Shown: piece by piece, positions 7,726-17,300 of the stretch
How positions within the stretch are numbered: position 1 is the first letter of the stretch
How the letters are laid out: every line of letters begins with the position of its first letter
From: Yeosuana sp043876835
Lineage (GTDB): Bacteria > Bacteroidota > Bacteroidia > Flavobacteriales > Flavobacteriaceae
Assembly (NCBI RefSeq): GCF_043876835.1
Contig: NZ_JBAWJZ010000001.1
Location: forward strand, 372,001-436,000
Length of the DNA: 64,000 nucleotides
Direction of reading: 5' to 3'
Position numbers and translations under genes: made by a program
Notes under the pieces: model-generated
What the model was told of the DNA's origin: nothing
What the model saw: only the letters and a program-made list of their open reading frames with translations
The model's database searches: none

Positions 7726-7863
7726 ATGAACACTATTATTCAAAATATTTTAGTAGTCATTGCCATTATTTTAGCACTTGGCTTTTTTATTAAAAAATTA
7801 TTTTTAAAAAATCAAAAATCAAAGAAGTCGTGTGGTGGCGGTGATGATTGTGGCTGTCATTAA
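7726..7863 (+). CDS. FeoB-associated Cys-rich membrane protein
   Basis: This 45-residue protein has one transmembrane helix (about 8-22), a Lys-rich segment, and a C-terminal Cys/Gly motif C-G-G-G-D-D-C-G-C-H. This is the hallmark of the small membrane partner genes found directly after feoB in Bacteroidota and Firmicutes, thought to help iron handling (FeoC-like role unproven). It follows feoB by 41 bases. Its stop codon overlaps the stop of the converging outer-membrane gene by 4 bases. The last 70 or so bases are repeated at 8625-8695 beyond that gene, suggesting the gene's 3' end was replaced when the neighbour was inserted. Confidence 0.88.
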   Translation: MNTIIQNILVVIAIILALGFFIKKLFLKNQKSKKSCGGGDDCGCH

Positions 7864-8624
7864 TCAGTATCTTCTGCCCTTTCAATAAGAATACTACATC
7901 CTAATGACATATAATTCATGGTGTGGTTTATTCCTGTGCCAAACGAAAAATCCAATTGGCAGTTGTCCTTTAATAAATATGTTATGCCTACATCAAAATT
8001 AGATTCATAACTGTCAAAATCCGACAACTCTCCATAAGGTTCAATATACATCCCGAATTGTTTTGTAATAGATGCCCCTAAGGATATTGAATAGGTTAAA
8101 TTGCCTTTGCCAGATCCAAAATAATCATACCCAATATTATATCCTAATCCTAAAACATTGCTTAACTCATGAGAAATGGAAAATTTGTTAATGGTACCCC
8201 ATTTATCATTTGTTAGATCTTTTGACCCAGTTGGAAGAATAGCATGAGACAGAAAAGCAATTTTTGTATTTATGTGCTCTTTATTTAATAGACTGATTTT
8301 TGTTCCAATTTCTAAATCACTAATACCATTGCGTTTAAGCAAACTGTTTTTGTCCTTTAAACTTTCAAATTGGTTAAGTACCCTAATTTCTACTCCGTTT
8401 AAAATGCCATATCTAAATAGTGTTGTGGGTGCAAACAGTTGTCTTTCCGAGCTTAAATCATCTTCTGTAAACCCCAATAAAATTCCTGATTCAATTTGTA
8501 AACTACCTTTATTTACCGTAGAGGAACTCTCGGTTTGGTCTGGCCTGTCTGTTACCATTGTTTGGGCACTACCCAAGAAACATACGGCAAAAAATGCAAC
8601 AGCAAAAAAATTTAATTTTAGCAT
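7860..8624 (-). CDS. Outer-membrane transporter-like protein (Phenol_MetA_deg family)
   Basis: A 254-residue protein with a clear signal peptide (cleavage near SAQ at about 21). It starts TDRPDQTESSSTVNKG, the signature opening of the MetA-pathway/alpha-amylase-like beta-barrel family (Phenol_MetA_deg), which sits in the outer membrane. The rest is alternating beta-strands, consistent with a barrel. It is last in the minus-strand order after the DtxR regulators and split FeoB, so a role in divalent-metal passage is plausible but inferred. The gene lies exactly between two copies of the FeoB-associated peptide tail: its stop overlaps one and its ATG abuts the other. Confidence 0.8.
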   Translation of the reverse strand: MLKLNFFAVAFFAVCFLGSAQTMVTDRPDQTESSSTVNKGSLQIESGILLGFTEDDLSSERQLFAPTTLFRYGILNGVEIRVLNQFESLKDKNSLLKRNGISDLEIGTKISLLNKEHINTKIAFLSHAILPTGSKDLTNDKWGTINKFSISHELSNVLGLGYNIGYDYFGSGKGNLTYSISLGASITKQFGMYIEPYGELSDFDSYESNFDVGITYLLKDNCQLDFSFGTGINHTMNYMSLGCSILIERAEDTD

Positions 8625-8695
8625 AAAAAATTATTAAAAAAAATCGAGAATCAAAAAAATCGTGTGGTGGCAGTGACGATTGTGGCTGTCATTAA
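8625..8695 (+). pseudogene. Displaced 3' tail of a FeoB-associated peptide gene
   Basis: This stretch encodes K-N-R-E-S-K-K-S-C-G-G-S-D-D-C-G-C-H and a stop, the same C-terminal motif as the intact gene ending at 7863. The last 45 bases match at 41 positions; the upstream A/T run carries a 1-base length difference that breaks the frame. It has no start codon and lies between the ATG of the outer-membrane gene and the stop of the split feoB gate gene. It looks like the older 3' end, left behind when the 7.86-8.62 kb segment entered. Confidence 0.8.
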
Positions 8696-8696
8696 A

Positions 8697-10115
8697 TTAA
8701 AATAACAGTCTCCAAAACTGAGCTACTAAAAACGTCACAACAAATCCTAAAATAACGGGCATTATAGAGGCAAAAACAGTCCATTTTACACTTTTTGTTT
8801 CCTTATAAATGGTATAAATGGTAGTACTGCAAGGATTGTGCAATAAGCTAAATAGCATTAGATTAATGGCCGTTAATAAAGTCCATCCTCCCGCTCTTAA
8901 AAGGTCTCCTGTTGCATGCATTGAATCTAACTCGAACATAACACCATCTCCAGAACCACCAGCCATTCCTGTAACCAATACTGTTAACATTAAAATAGTT
9001 GGAATCACTATTTCATTGGCTGGAATAGCCACAACATAAGCCAACAAAATAACGCCATTTAAACCTAATAAAAACCCAAATCCATCAAGCGAGTGTATCG
9101 TCCATGCAGCAATACTTTCATCACCTATATGAATGTTGGAAATAAGCCAAATAACAGCCCCTGCTGGAGCGGCAAACACAACAGCACGCCACAATACAAT
9201 TAACGTTCTATCAATTAATGAGGTGTAAATTGTTTTCCAAAAACGTGGTGGTCTGTATGGTGGCAACTCTAAATTAAATGTTGAAACTTCGCCTTTTAAA
9301 ACTGTTTTTGATAAAGCCCAAGATACTGTGAACATAAAAGCCATTCCCAACACGGCTATTCCTATAACAGCTAGCAAGGAAGCTAAGCTTGAAAAAGATT
9401 CTGGCACTATGGCCCCAATAAAAATAGTAGCTATAAGTATTTGTGTAGGCCAACGCCCATTACACAAAGAAAAATTATTGGTGATAATAGCTATTAAACG
9501 CTCTCTAGGACTATCAATAATTCGAGTAGCAACCACTCCCGCTGCATTACAACCAAACCCCATACTCATTGTTAAAGCTTGCTTGCCATGTGCTCCTGAT
9601 CTTTTAAATAATGAATCCAGATTAAATGCTACTCGTGGTAAATAACCAAAATCTTCCAGTAAAGTAAACATTGGAAAAAAGATAGCCATTGGAGGCAGCA
9701 TAACCGCTACAACCCAAGCTACCGCTAAATAAACACCATCAATTAAAAACCCATCTAGCCACCAAGGCATGTTAATGCTTTGTGCACCACTTTTTAATGC
9801 AGGGTGAATGTTGTCTAACAATAAATTAGCTAACATTGACGATGGATAATTTGCCCCAACAATAGTTATCCACAATACTGTTCCTAAAATTAAGAACATA
9901 ATAGGAAAGCCAAAGGCTTTGCTGGTAACAATTTTATCTATTTTAGAATCCAAGCGAAAGTGTTTTTCTGAATCTTTAGTATGAACCGTACCCTTTACAA
10001 TAGTAGCGGCATCAGCATAAATGCTTTCTGTTAGATTATCGTGAAAATCATCACCTATTTGCCAACGTAAATCGTTAGATAACTCAATTATATTATCAAT
10101 ATTCTTTTTGTTCAT
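8697..10115 (-). CDS. feoB: Split FeoB, membrane (Gate) subunit
   Basis: This 472-residue product corresponds to the membrane half of FeoB: a short helical N-terminus (residues 1-65), then transmembrane segments and two Gate domains. It carries the motifs GFGCNAAGVVATR and NNFSLCNGRWPT in place of the classical GTACAIPA and PCSARLP, so it belongs to another FeoB subtype than the full-length copy nearby. There is no GTPase domain; that is encoded by the preceding gene, 9 bases upstream. The break lies within the helical regulatory region and neither half shows decay, so this is a real two-gene transporter rather than a frameshift. The substrate may be Fe(II) or Mn(II). Confidence 0.88.
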   Translation of the reverse strand: MNKKNIDNIIELSNDLRWQIGDDFHDNLTESIYADAATIVKGTVHTKDSEKHFRLDSKIDKIVTSKAFGFPIMFLILGTVLWITIVGANYPSSMLANLLLDNIHPALKSGAQSINMPWWLDGFLIDGVYLAVAWVVAVMLPPMAIFFPMFTLLEDFGYLPRVAFNLDSLFKRSGAHGKQALTMSMGFGCNAAGVVATRIIDSPRERLIAIITNNFSLCNGRWPTQILIATIFIGAIVPESFSSLASLLAVIGIAVLGMAFMFTVSWALSKTVLKGEVSTFNLELPPYRPPRFWKTIYTSLIDRTLIVLWRAVVFAAPAGAVIWLISNIHIGDESIAAWTIHSLDGFGFLLGLNGVILLAYVVAIPANEIVIPTILMLTVLVTGMAGGSGDGVMFELDSMHATGDLLRAGGWTLLTAINLMLFSLLHNPCSTTIYTIYKETKSVKWTVFASIMPVILGFVVTFLVAQFWRLLF

Positions 10116-10124
10116 TTTAAAAAT

Positions 10125-10889
10125 TTATACGAATTCTCCAGATTTTAATGCATTAATAATGTGTGTATCACCTTCCAATAGCCTAAATGCAATCCATCTA
10201 CTATTTGGAATACTAGGAAATTCTTTTTCAATCTCAGTAGTTAATGTTTTTACTGCTTTTTCTATGTTTTCGGGAACATTTTTTATTCTATGGGGTTTGC
10301 ACACAATAGTTCCATTAGCAATTTCACTTATAGTTTGAATTAATTCTGGAATGCCTTTGTTAAATCTTGCACTTGTTGGCACCACCGGAATACCTAAATC
10401 ACGAGCAAGAGAGCGTTCATCGATAGTTATGTTATTACGTTTGGCTTCGTCCATTAAATTCAAACATAAAACCGCTTTATCAGTAATTTCTAAAATTTGC
10501 AATACTAAATTTAAGTTACGCTCTAACCTGTTGGCATCTACGACAATAACCGTTACATTGGGTTTTCCAAAAAGAATAAAATCTCTGGCCGCTTCCTCGT
10601 CTTCAGAAGTTGAAAGTAATGAATACGTTCCTGGTAAATCTACCAACTTATATTTTTGTGTATTATATTCAAATCCCCCTTCTGCTCTAGTCACGGTTTT
10701 TCCCGGCCAATTTCCAGTATGTTGTCTTAATCCTGTAAGAGCATTAAAAACAGTACTTTTGCCAGTGTTTGGGTTACCTGCCAAAGCCACGACAAAATCA
10801 AAATTATCTGTATGGATTCCCAACTTTTTCAAACCCTCTGCATTGAAATGGGCACAGGTTTCGCATGCACTTTTTATTTTAGTTTCCAT
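10125..10889 (-). CDS. Split FeoB, cytoplasmic GTPase subunit
   Basis: A 254-residue stand-alone G domain of FeoB type: G1 GNPNTGKST (38-46), switch region GKTVTRAEG, G3 DLPGTYS (84-90), G4 NLMDEAK (144-150), and a C-terminal helical part ending at RLLEGDTHIINALKSGEFV. The N-terminus has a CETC pair (Cys9, Cys12) in a segment found in FeoB proteins with a Cys-containing leader, possibly metal sensing. It is 2 bases downstream of the DtxR-FeoA fusion gene and 9 bases upstream of the gate subunit gene, so all are co-transcribed. It should energise or gate the membrane subunit. Confidence 0.9.
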   Translation of the reverse strand: METKIKSACETCAHFNAEGLKKLGIHTDNFDFVVALAGNPNTGKSTVFNALTGLRQHTGNWPGKTVTRAEGGFEYNTQKYKLVDLPGTYSLLSTSEDEEAARDFILFGKPNVTVIVVDANRLERNLNLVLQILEITDKAVLCLNLMDEAKRNNITIDERSLARDLGIPVVPTSARFNKGIPELIQTISEIANGTIVCKPHRIKNVPENIEKAVKTLTTEIEKEFPSIPNSRWIAFRLLEGDTHIINALKSGEFV

Positions 10890-10891
10890 AA

Positions 10892-11914
10892 TTATTCCTT
10901 TTTAATTAGAATTTTTGCCGCTTGCTCTTTTCGTAACGCAATCGACGTTCCCTTAATCAAGTAAGCATTTGGTTCGCCCAAAGGATTCATAAGGTCGATA
11001 CTTATATCGGCTCCTTTTACAAATCCTAAATCCAACAATCTCCTTCTACTTTCTCCTCTGCTTTCTTTTGAAATTCCTATAATTTTTGCTTTTTCTGTTT
11101 CTTTCAAACTTGATAATCGAGCAATGTTGTCTTCCAAAACAACCTCCTTTTCAATAGGGGCTACTGTTAAATTAGCAGCCACAATTGGTGCCAGTTTAAA
11201 CTCTTCCCCTTCGGAAAGAAATACAATTCTTGTTGGATTATTTTCGGTTACTCTAATAAGTGATCCAATATGGATGCTTTCAGCTAAAATCTGTTTATAA
11301 ATGACTTCTGGTTCATCTTCTATATGAGTAATTCTACCAACTGTATTTATAGGCAATAAGGGCAATTCTATTCCATTAACTTTTGCCATTTTTCCAGTCT
11401 TGGTTGGAATAGGATCGCCATGTGGATCAAATTTAGGTTGCCCTAAATGCTCTGCCAATCGTTCAGTTTCATCATAACTAAGCTGATGTTCCATTAGTTC
11501 AGCTCTATCATGCCACTCTGTTTTACTAAACCCAGTTTTGTCGGCCAAATAACGTTCCCAAAGTCTGTGCACTCTAACTATTTTCAGAGCATATTCTCTA
11601 CCGGACTCCGTTAATTTTAAAATATCAGACTCAAAATAAATCAGATCATTAATGGTCATTTTTTTTATGGCATCAACTATCCTAGAATTATTAAAATCTA
11701 ACACTTGAACCAAGGTTTTCATATCAACTCTATTTCCAGAGTTTTCAAAGTGATACAATTGTTTTAAAATATCTTCAATAATAATTTTCTCATTGCCCTT
11801 AAAGTTTTTTTTGATAATCCAAAACCAGCCTTTTACTGGTCTAAATAAGACAAAAAGAAATCCCGCTATTACAAAAAATAGAATAAGTGCTGTTATGGGA
11901 TTGTAATGGTTCAT
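10892..11914 (-). CDS. Membrane-anchored DtxR-type regulator fused to FeoA
   Basis: A 340-residue fusion. Residues 8-25 form a transmembrane helix, followed by a basic segment. Residues about 40-112 are a winged-helix region like the DNA-binding part of DtxR. Residues about 113-185 resemble the DtxR metal-binding/dimerisation domain with ligands His116, Glu120, His135, Glu139, Glu142, His143 and the DPHGDPIP motif. Residues about 190-255 are an SH3-like stretch, and about 262-338 a canonical FeoA domain (LLDLGFVKGADI; IALRKEQAAKILI). It may act as the FeoA partner and metal sensor of the split FeoB. Whether it binds DNA from the membrane is unknown. It starts 1 base after the soluble DtxR gene. 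Confidence 0.85.
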   Translation of the reverse strand: MNHYNPITALILFFVIAGFLFVLFRPVKGWFWIIKKNFKGNEKIIIEDILKQLYHFENSGNRVDMKTLVQVLDFNNSRIVDAIKKMTINDLIYFESDILKLTESGREYALKIVRVHRLWERYLADKTGFSKTEWHDRAELMEHQLSYDETERLAEHLGQPKFDPHGDPIPTKTGKMAKVNGIELPLLPINTVGRITHIEDEPEVIYKQILAESIHIGSLIRVTENNPTRIVFLSEGEEFKLAPIVAANLTVAPIEKEVVLEDNIARLSSLKETEKAKIIGISKESRGESRRRLLDLGFVKGADISIDLMNPLGEPNAYLIKGTSIALRKEQAAKILIKKE

Positions 11915-11915
11915 G

Positions 11916-12569
11916 TTATATGCTTAAATATAAATTTTGAGCTACTTCTTTAGATATAATTAGCTTTTTGGTTTTGGTTTCAATTGATAAAGAATTATCA
12001 AAAGGTTCAAAATCTAGAACCTTAATGGTATCTCCTAATGCCAAATTATTTTTGTTCAAATATTTTAAAAATATATCTGACGAATCTTTTACAAAAGACA
12101 AAACCCCTTCTTTTCCTTCTTCGATTTCAAGAATATTTATACTCTTAATTGGGGAACAATTCCCATACTTATCAGGAATTGGGTCTCCATGCGGATCATG
12201 AGTTGGATATTGCAAAAAAGCATCTAATTCATTTACTAATTTTAAAGATTTAACATGCTCCAACTGCTCTGCAATATCATGAACCTCATCCCAAGAAAAA
12301 TTGAGCTTATCAACTAAAAACACTTCCCAAAGCCTGTGTTTTCGTATAACCGAAGCAGCAGCTAAACGTCCTTCATTTGTTAAACTTACTCCTTGATATT
12401 TTACATAATTGGCTAAGTTTTTTTCAGCTAATTTTTTAATCATATCAGTTACTGAAGATGCTTTTGATTCTATTTTTTCAGCAATTGCATTAGTGCTTAC
12501 AGCAACGGTTCCCTCTTTGCCTAAATGATAAATAGCCTTTAAATAATTTTCTTCTGATAGTGTAACCAT
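11916..12569 (-). CDS. DtxR/MntR-family metal-dependent transcriptional repressor
   Basis: A 217-residue soluble regulator with a winged-helix DNA-binding domain (1-70), a metal-binding/dimerisation domain (about 75-140) and a C-terminal SH3-like FeoA-type domain (about 150-217). Metal ligands are visible as His78, Glu82, His97, Glu101, Glu104 and His105. Glu at 101, where DtxR has Cys102, resembles MntR and may favour Mn(II), but other MntR ligands near the N-terminus are not conserved, so the metal is uncertain. It is the first gene of the split-FeoB operon and most likely represses it; two inverted repeats just upstream of its -7 element are candidate operators. Confidence 0.92.
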   Translation of the reverse strand: MVTLSEENYLKAIYHLGKEGTVAVSTNAIAEKIESKASSVTDMIKKLAEKNLANYVKYQGVSLTNEGRLAAASVIRKHRLWEVFLVDKLNFSWDEVHDIAEQLEHVKSLKLVNELDAFLQYPTHDPHGDPIPDKYGNCSPIKSINILEIEEGKEGVLSFVKDSSDIFLKYLNKNNLALGDTIKVLDFEPFDNSLSIETKTKKLIISKEVAQNLYLSI

Positions 12570-12586
12570 GCTAAATATTTATTCAA

Positions 12587-12594
12587 CAAATATA
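12587..12594 (-). promoter_or_regulatory. -7 promoter element (TATATTTG) of the DtxR/split-FeoB operon
   Basis: This exact TAnnTTTG match on the minus strand lies 18 bases before the ATG at 12569. Confidence 0.5.
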
Positions 12595-12600
12595 ATAAAA

Positions 12601-12638
12601 TTTACTTGAGAGTAAAAATATTTTTAGACAAGACTAAA
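12601..12638. promoter_or_regulatory. Two inverted repeats, candidate DtxR-family operators
   Basis: TTTACT-4 bases-AGTAAA at 12601-12616 and TTTAG-6 bases-CTAAA at 12623-12638 lie immediately upstream of the operon's -7 element, where a repressor would block RNA polymerase. AT-rich dyads of this size fit DtxR/MntR-type boxes. Binding is inferred. Confidence 0.4.
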
Positions 12639-12699
12639 TATTTTAAAACATTAGTGTTTTTTTATGTATTTTTAAACATCTTAAATTTAAACTTACTTA

Positions 12700-13059
12700 A
12701 TGGCACAACATAATGAACTAGGGAAAAAGGGAGAACAATTAGCCGTTGATTATTTATTAAAACATGGCTATACCATTATTGAACGCAACTACAGATTTGA
12801 TAAAGCAGAAGTTGATATTATAGCACAATTAAAAGACATATTGGCAATTATAGAAGTTAAAACAAGATCTACAGCCGATTTTGGTAACCCACAGGAATTT
12901 GTAAAACCAAAGCAAATTCAACGCTTAGTAAAAGCAGTTGATGAATATGTGAAAGTTAATAATTTAGATGTTGATGTACGCTTTGATATTATTGCCATTA
13001 CCAAAGAAGGAACTTCTTTTAATATTGAACATTTAGAAAATGCTTTTTATCACTTTTAA
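12700..13059 (+). CDS. YraN-family (UPF0102) putative endonuclease
   Basis: A 119-residue protein with the family pattern: GKKGEQLAVDYLLKHGYTI at the N-terminus, then a PD-(D/E)XK-like nuclease core with EVDII and IIEVKTRS, and NPQEFVKPKQIQRL. The Asp, Glu and Lys of the fold are all present. YraN proteins are conserved but poorly characterised, with links to DNA recombination or uptake. Its stop overlaps the stop of the converging TlpA-like gene by 4 bases. Confidence 0.92.
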   Translation: MAQHNELGKKGEQLAVDYLLKHGYTIIERNYRFDKAEVDIIAQLKDILAIIEVKTRSTADFGNPQEFVKPKQIQRLVKAVDEYVKVNNLDVDVRFDIIAITKEGTSFNIEHLENAFYHF

Positions 13060-14363
13060 TTAAAAAAACTTTTTAAAGCCTCAACGTCGTTTGGTTTAGC
13101 AATAATTCGTTTGTTTTTGTCTAACACAAAATACGTTGGAGTAGCAGTTATATCGTATTGATTTCCTATTTCATTATCCCATTTACCCAATCCTAAAACA
13201 TGAATAAAGTCTGGAAATTCCTTGATTTTAACTGACCAATTTTTATCATCATCTTCCAGTCCTATTGCAACTACTTTAACCTCACTTTCTTTCATTGTTT
13301 TTACAAAATCTTCCAATTGGGGAATTTCATTTAAACAATGCGAACAGGTACTGCTCCAAAAAACCAAAATATAATATTTAGAACCCATTAAATTGCTCAA
13401 TTTCTTCTCTTTGGAAGCATCTAAATAAAAATCAGGGGCTTTACTTTCTTTTGATGTGTTTTTAAACTGAACCAAGCTGTTAACAAGCACTTGGTCATTT
13501 AAAGTTTGGGCAATATTAATTAAATATTTATCTGAAATATAGTTAGCTACTCCTTCAAAATCTGAATCTGCCATACTTTGCCATAATTGTTGTAGCAAAC
13601 TACTTTTTATAGTTAAAGGCGCATCGTTCATTGCCAAACAAAAGCCATCAATGTTTTTCTTATAATTCGCAACAATATCTGGAGTGTCTTTACCTATTCC
13701 AAGAATATAATTATACATGCGCTCTACCAAAAAATCTGAACTCTGTAGTGTTTCGTCATTGAAATCTACATTATCAAAAAAATGCGTTTCCAGATTGTTA
13801 ATGTACGTTTCTGCATCTTCAAAAGTTTGTGGAATATATGGCTTGTTAGCTTTTATAAACGCTAAAGCAATAGTTCCCTTTGCAGCCTCTTCAAAACTTG
13901 CTTGAGTTTCTCTCTGTGTTTTAAAAATAGCTTTTAACGCCTCTTTATCTTTACTTTTCTGTCTGAAAAAATTTGAAATACTTTGGCTTATCATAGACAT
14001 GCTACTTGTGTAGCCAGTTAACAATTTATTCTCAACAGATTCCTGATATGCTATTCCTTTTTCAGTATCAAAAGTAAATTCAATATCTTCTTTTCCGTTA
14101 TAAATAATATCAAAATTGTACTCTTCCTTTGGAATGGCATACACAATTTTATACATGCCAGCAGTCGCGGTGGAATCAATTTCTAACATAAAACTTCCAT
14201 CTTTTTTAATTTCTGCATTTCCTATATAAGATGTTGAAAGAGGCAAAATTTTATATAACAAAGCATATTTATAATCTTTTGCATTTGTAAAAGTTCCTTT
14301 AATGGTATGAGAAAAAAGAAAGCTTGGCAGTAAAAAAACTAAAAAAATAACTCGTTTTAACAT
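13056..14363 (-). CDS. TlpA-like thioredoxin-fold protein with DUF4369-type N-terminus
   Basis: A 435-residue exported protein. A signal peptide (residues 1-18) is followed by a DUF4369-like beta-rich region (about 19-115), a helical middle part and a C-terminal TlpA/AhpC-type thioredoxin domain (about 310-435). The redox motif CSHC (Cys340, Cys343) is preceded by FWSST, and the cis-Pro motif ATPTY is near residue 408. Such proteins are common periplasmic thiol-disulfide oxidoreductases in Bacteroidota; the substrate is unknown. It is 30 bases downstream of mfd on the same strand and may be co-transcribed with it. Confidence 0.88.
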   Translation of the reverse strand: MLKRVIFLVFLLPSFLFSHTIKGTFTNAKDYKYALLYKILPLSTSYIGNAEIKKDGSFMLEIDSTATAGMYKIVYAIPKEEYNFDIIYNGKEDIEFTFDTEKGIAYQESVENKLLTGYTSSMSMISQSISNFFRQKSKDKEALKAIFKTQRETQASFEEAAKGTIALAFIKANKPYIPQTFEDAETYINNLETHFFDNVDFNDETLQSSDFLVERMYNYILGIGKDTPDIVANYKKNIDGFCLAMNDAPLTIKSSLLQQLWQSMADSDFEGVANYISDKYLINIAQTLNDQVLVNSLVQFKNTSKESKAPDFYLDASKEKKLSNLMGSKYYILVFWSSTCSHCLNEIPQLEDFVKTMKESEVKVVAIGLEDDDKNWSVKIKEFPDFIHVLGLGKWDNEIGNQYDITATPTYFVLDKNKRIIAKPNDVEALKSFFN

Positions 14364-14393
14364 GATGAAAATTTATTTAATTATCGGCAATAA

Positions 14394-17300
14394 TCAAGCC
14401 ACAATAGGTTGCAATCTTGTTAAAGCTTGCTTAACAGATTTAACAGACTCAAAAGTAAGCAATAAACGTAAACCGTTTCGTGTTTGCGTCTCCTTCATTT
14501 TACAGGTTCCTGGATTTGATTGAACAAATTGTAACACCATACTAAACGCTTTGCTTTGATAAAAATTACTTTGCTGATCGCTAATAAAATACCCAACCAG
14601 TTTCCCTTGTTTCATGATTATCTTTTCAAAACCAATCTTACTGGCAATCCATTTAATACGCACGCTATTTAGTAAATCTGATACAGATGGTGGTAGTTCC
14701 CCAAAACGATCTATTAGTTGCATTTCAAAAACATTGAGTTCTTCTTCAGTTTTAACATTATTAAGCTGCGTATAAAGATTCAATCGTTCTGTAATGTTGT
14801 TTATATAATCATCTGGAAACAACAATTCAAAGTCAGAATCTATGGTAACATCTTTTACATACTCTTTGCCTTCTGAAACATCTTCATATAAGTCTTTAAA
14901 CTCATTGTCTTTTAATTCTTCAATGGCTTCTTGCAAGATTTTTTGATAGGTGTCAAATCCAATTTCATTGATGAATCCGCTTTGCTCACCACCTAATAAA
15001 TCCCCAGCGCCACGAATTTCCAGATCTTTCATGGCGATGTTAAATCCACTTCCAAGTTCAGTAAACTGCTCCAAAGCCGTAATACGCTTTCTGGCATCAT
15101 CGGTCATGGCTGAATATTCAGGAGTGATAAAATAACAAAAAGCTTTTTTATTGCTTCTTCCTACTCTTCCACGCATTTGATGCAAATCACTCAATCCAAA
15201 ATTATTGGCGTTATTAATAAAAATGGTATTTGCATTGGGGACGTCTAGTCCACTTTCTACAATGGTAGTACTTACCAAAACATCAAAAGCGCCATTCATA
15301 AAAGACAACATAAGTTCTTCTAGCTTTTTGCCATCAAGTTGTCCATGACCAACACCTATTTTAGCATCGGGCACCAAACGTTGAATCATGCCTGCTACTT
15401 CTTTTATGTTTTCAATACGATTGTGAATAAAGAAAATTTGCCCACCACGTTCTATCTCATAGCTCACAGCATCTCTAATGGTTTCTTCATTAAAACGAAT
15501 CACATGGCTTTCAATTGGATATCTGTTTGGAGGAGGTGTTGTGATAACCGACAAATCTCTCGCTGCCATTAAACTAAATTGAAGTGTTCGAGGAATTGGC
15601 GTAGCTGTTAACGTGAGTACATCTACATTGTCTTTCATAGTTTTTAGTTTCTCTTTGACCGCAACACCAAACTTTTGTTCTTCATCAACAATAAGCAGAC
15701 CCAAATCTTTAAACTTTACATTTTGATTGACTAATTGATGAGTCCCAATAATAATATCTACTTTCCCTTTTTCAAGGTTTTCAAGTGTTTCCTTTTTCTC
15801 TTTTGAAGTTCTAAAACGGTTTAAATAATCAACCGTTACAGGAAAATCTTTCAATCGTTCTTTAAACGTTCTGGAATGTTGATACGCCAAAATAGTTGTT
15901 GGCACCAAAACGGCGACTTGTTTGCCATTATCAACTGCTTTAAAAGCTGCTCTAATTGCAACTTCGGTCTTACCAAAGCCCACGTCACCACAAACCAATC
16001 TATCCATTGGTCTTTCGCTTTCCATGTCGGCTTTAATATCGGCTGTTGCGGTTATTTGGTCTGGTGTATCTTCATATAAAAATGATGATTCCAATTCCAA
16101 TTGCATATAACTATCAGGATTGTATTGATATCCTTTTTCAGTTTTTCGTTTGGCGTAAAGTTGGATTAAGTTAAAAGCAATTTCCTTAACTCTCGTTTTT
16201 GTTTTTTGCTTAAGAACTTTCCAGGCATTGCTTCCAAGCTTATAAATTTTAGGCGGCTTACCATCTTTTCCATTAAACTTGGTGATTTTATGTAATGAGT
16301 GAATACTTAAATACAAAATATCTCGCTCTCCATAAATCAGTTTAATGGCTTCTTGCTTTTTGCCCTCAACATCAATTTTTTGTAAACCTCCAAAACGACC
16401 AATTCCATGGTCAATATGTGTAACATAGTCACCAATTTCAAGATTTGTAAGCTCTTTTAATGTTATAGCTTGCTTTTTGGCATACCCGTTTTTTACTTGA
16501 AATTTATGGTAACGTTCAAATATTTGATGATCTGTGTAACACAGTATGTTGCTTTCATGATCAATAAATCCTTGATGCAATGAAAGCACAACAGTTTTAT
16601 ACGGTTTTACTTCTAAATGAGAATCATCAAAAATATCTTGAAATCGTTTCGCTTGTTGTTCACTTACACAGACAATATAATTGGTAAATCCTTTTTCGTA
16701 GTTGGAATTTAAGTCTTCAATAAGCAAATTAAATTGTTTGTTGAAGGCGGGTTGTGGCGAAGTATTGAAAGTAATAACATCTTCACTCGATTTAACAAAC
16801 ACAGATGTAGAGCCAAATTCAACTAAATTAAAATCTAACAATTGTTTTTTTAACAATGCAGAATTGCAGAATAATTCATTTGGCTCTGCATGTTTTATTG
16901 TTGTTGAAAGCGTTTTAAATGCTTCTTCTGCTTTTGAAAAAAAGTCATCAATTCTGGAGAAAAATAAATCGGTATTTTTAAAACAAACAACTGTTTTTTG
17001 TGAAATGTATTTTAGAAAACTTTCACGTTGCTCATCTAAAAATTTGTTTTCAACATTAGGAATGATATTGATTTTTTTTATCTGTTCAACCGAAAGTTGT
17101 GTTTCTACGTCAAAGGTTCTTATACTATCAACCTCATCACCAAAAAACTCAATTCGGTAAGGCTCATCATTTGAAAAAGAAAACACATCTACAATACCAC
17201 CCCGAACAGAAAATTCGCCTGGTTCGGTTACAAAATCAACACGTTTAAATTGATATTCGAAAAGGGCTTCGTTTACAAAATCGATAGATAACTTATCGTT

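Noticed and set aside
8697..10889. Split feoB as a frameshift or sequencing error of one gene
   Set aside because: The first half ends in a normal stop followed by 9 bases and a fresh ATG, and the second half starts with a coherent helical segment; neither shows decay, and split FeoB proteins are known.
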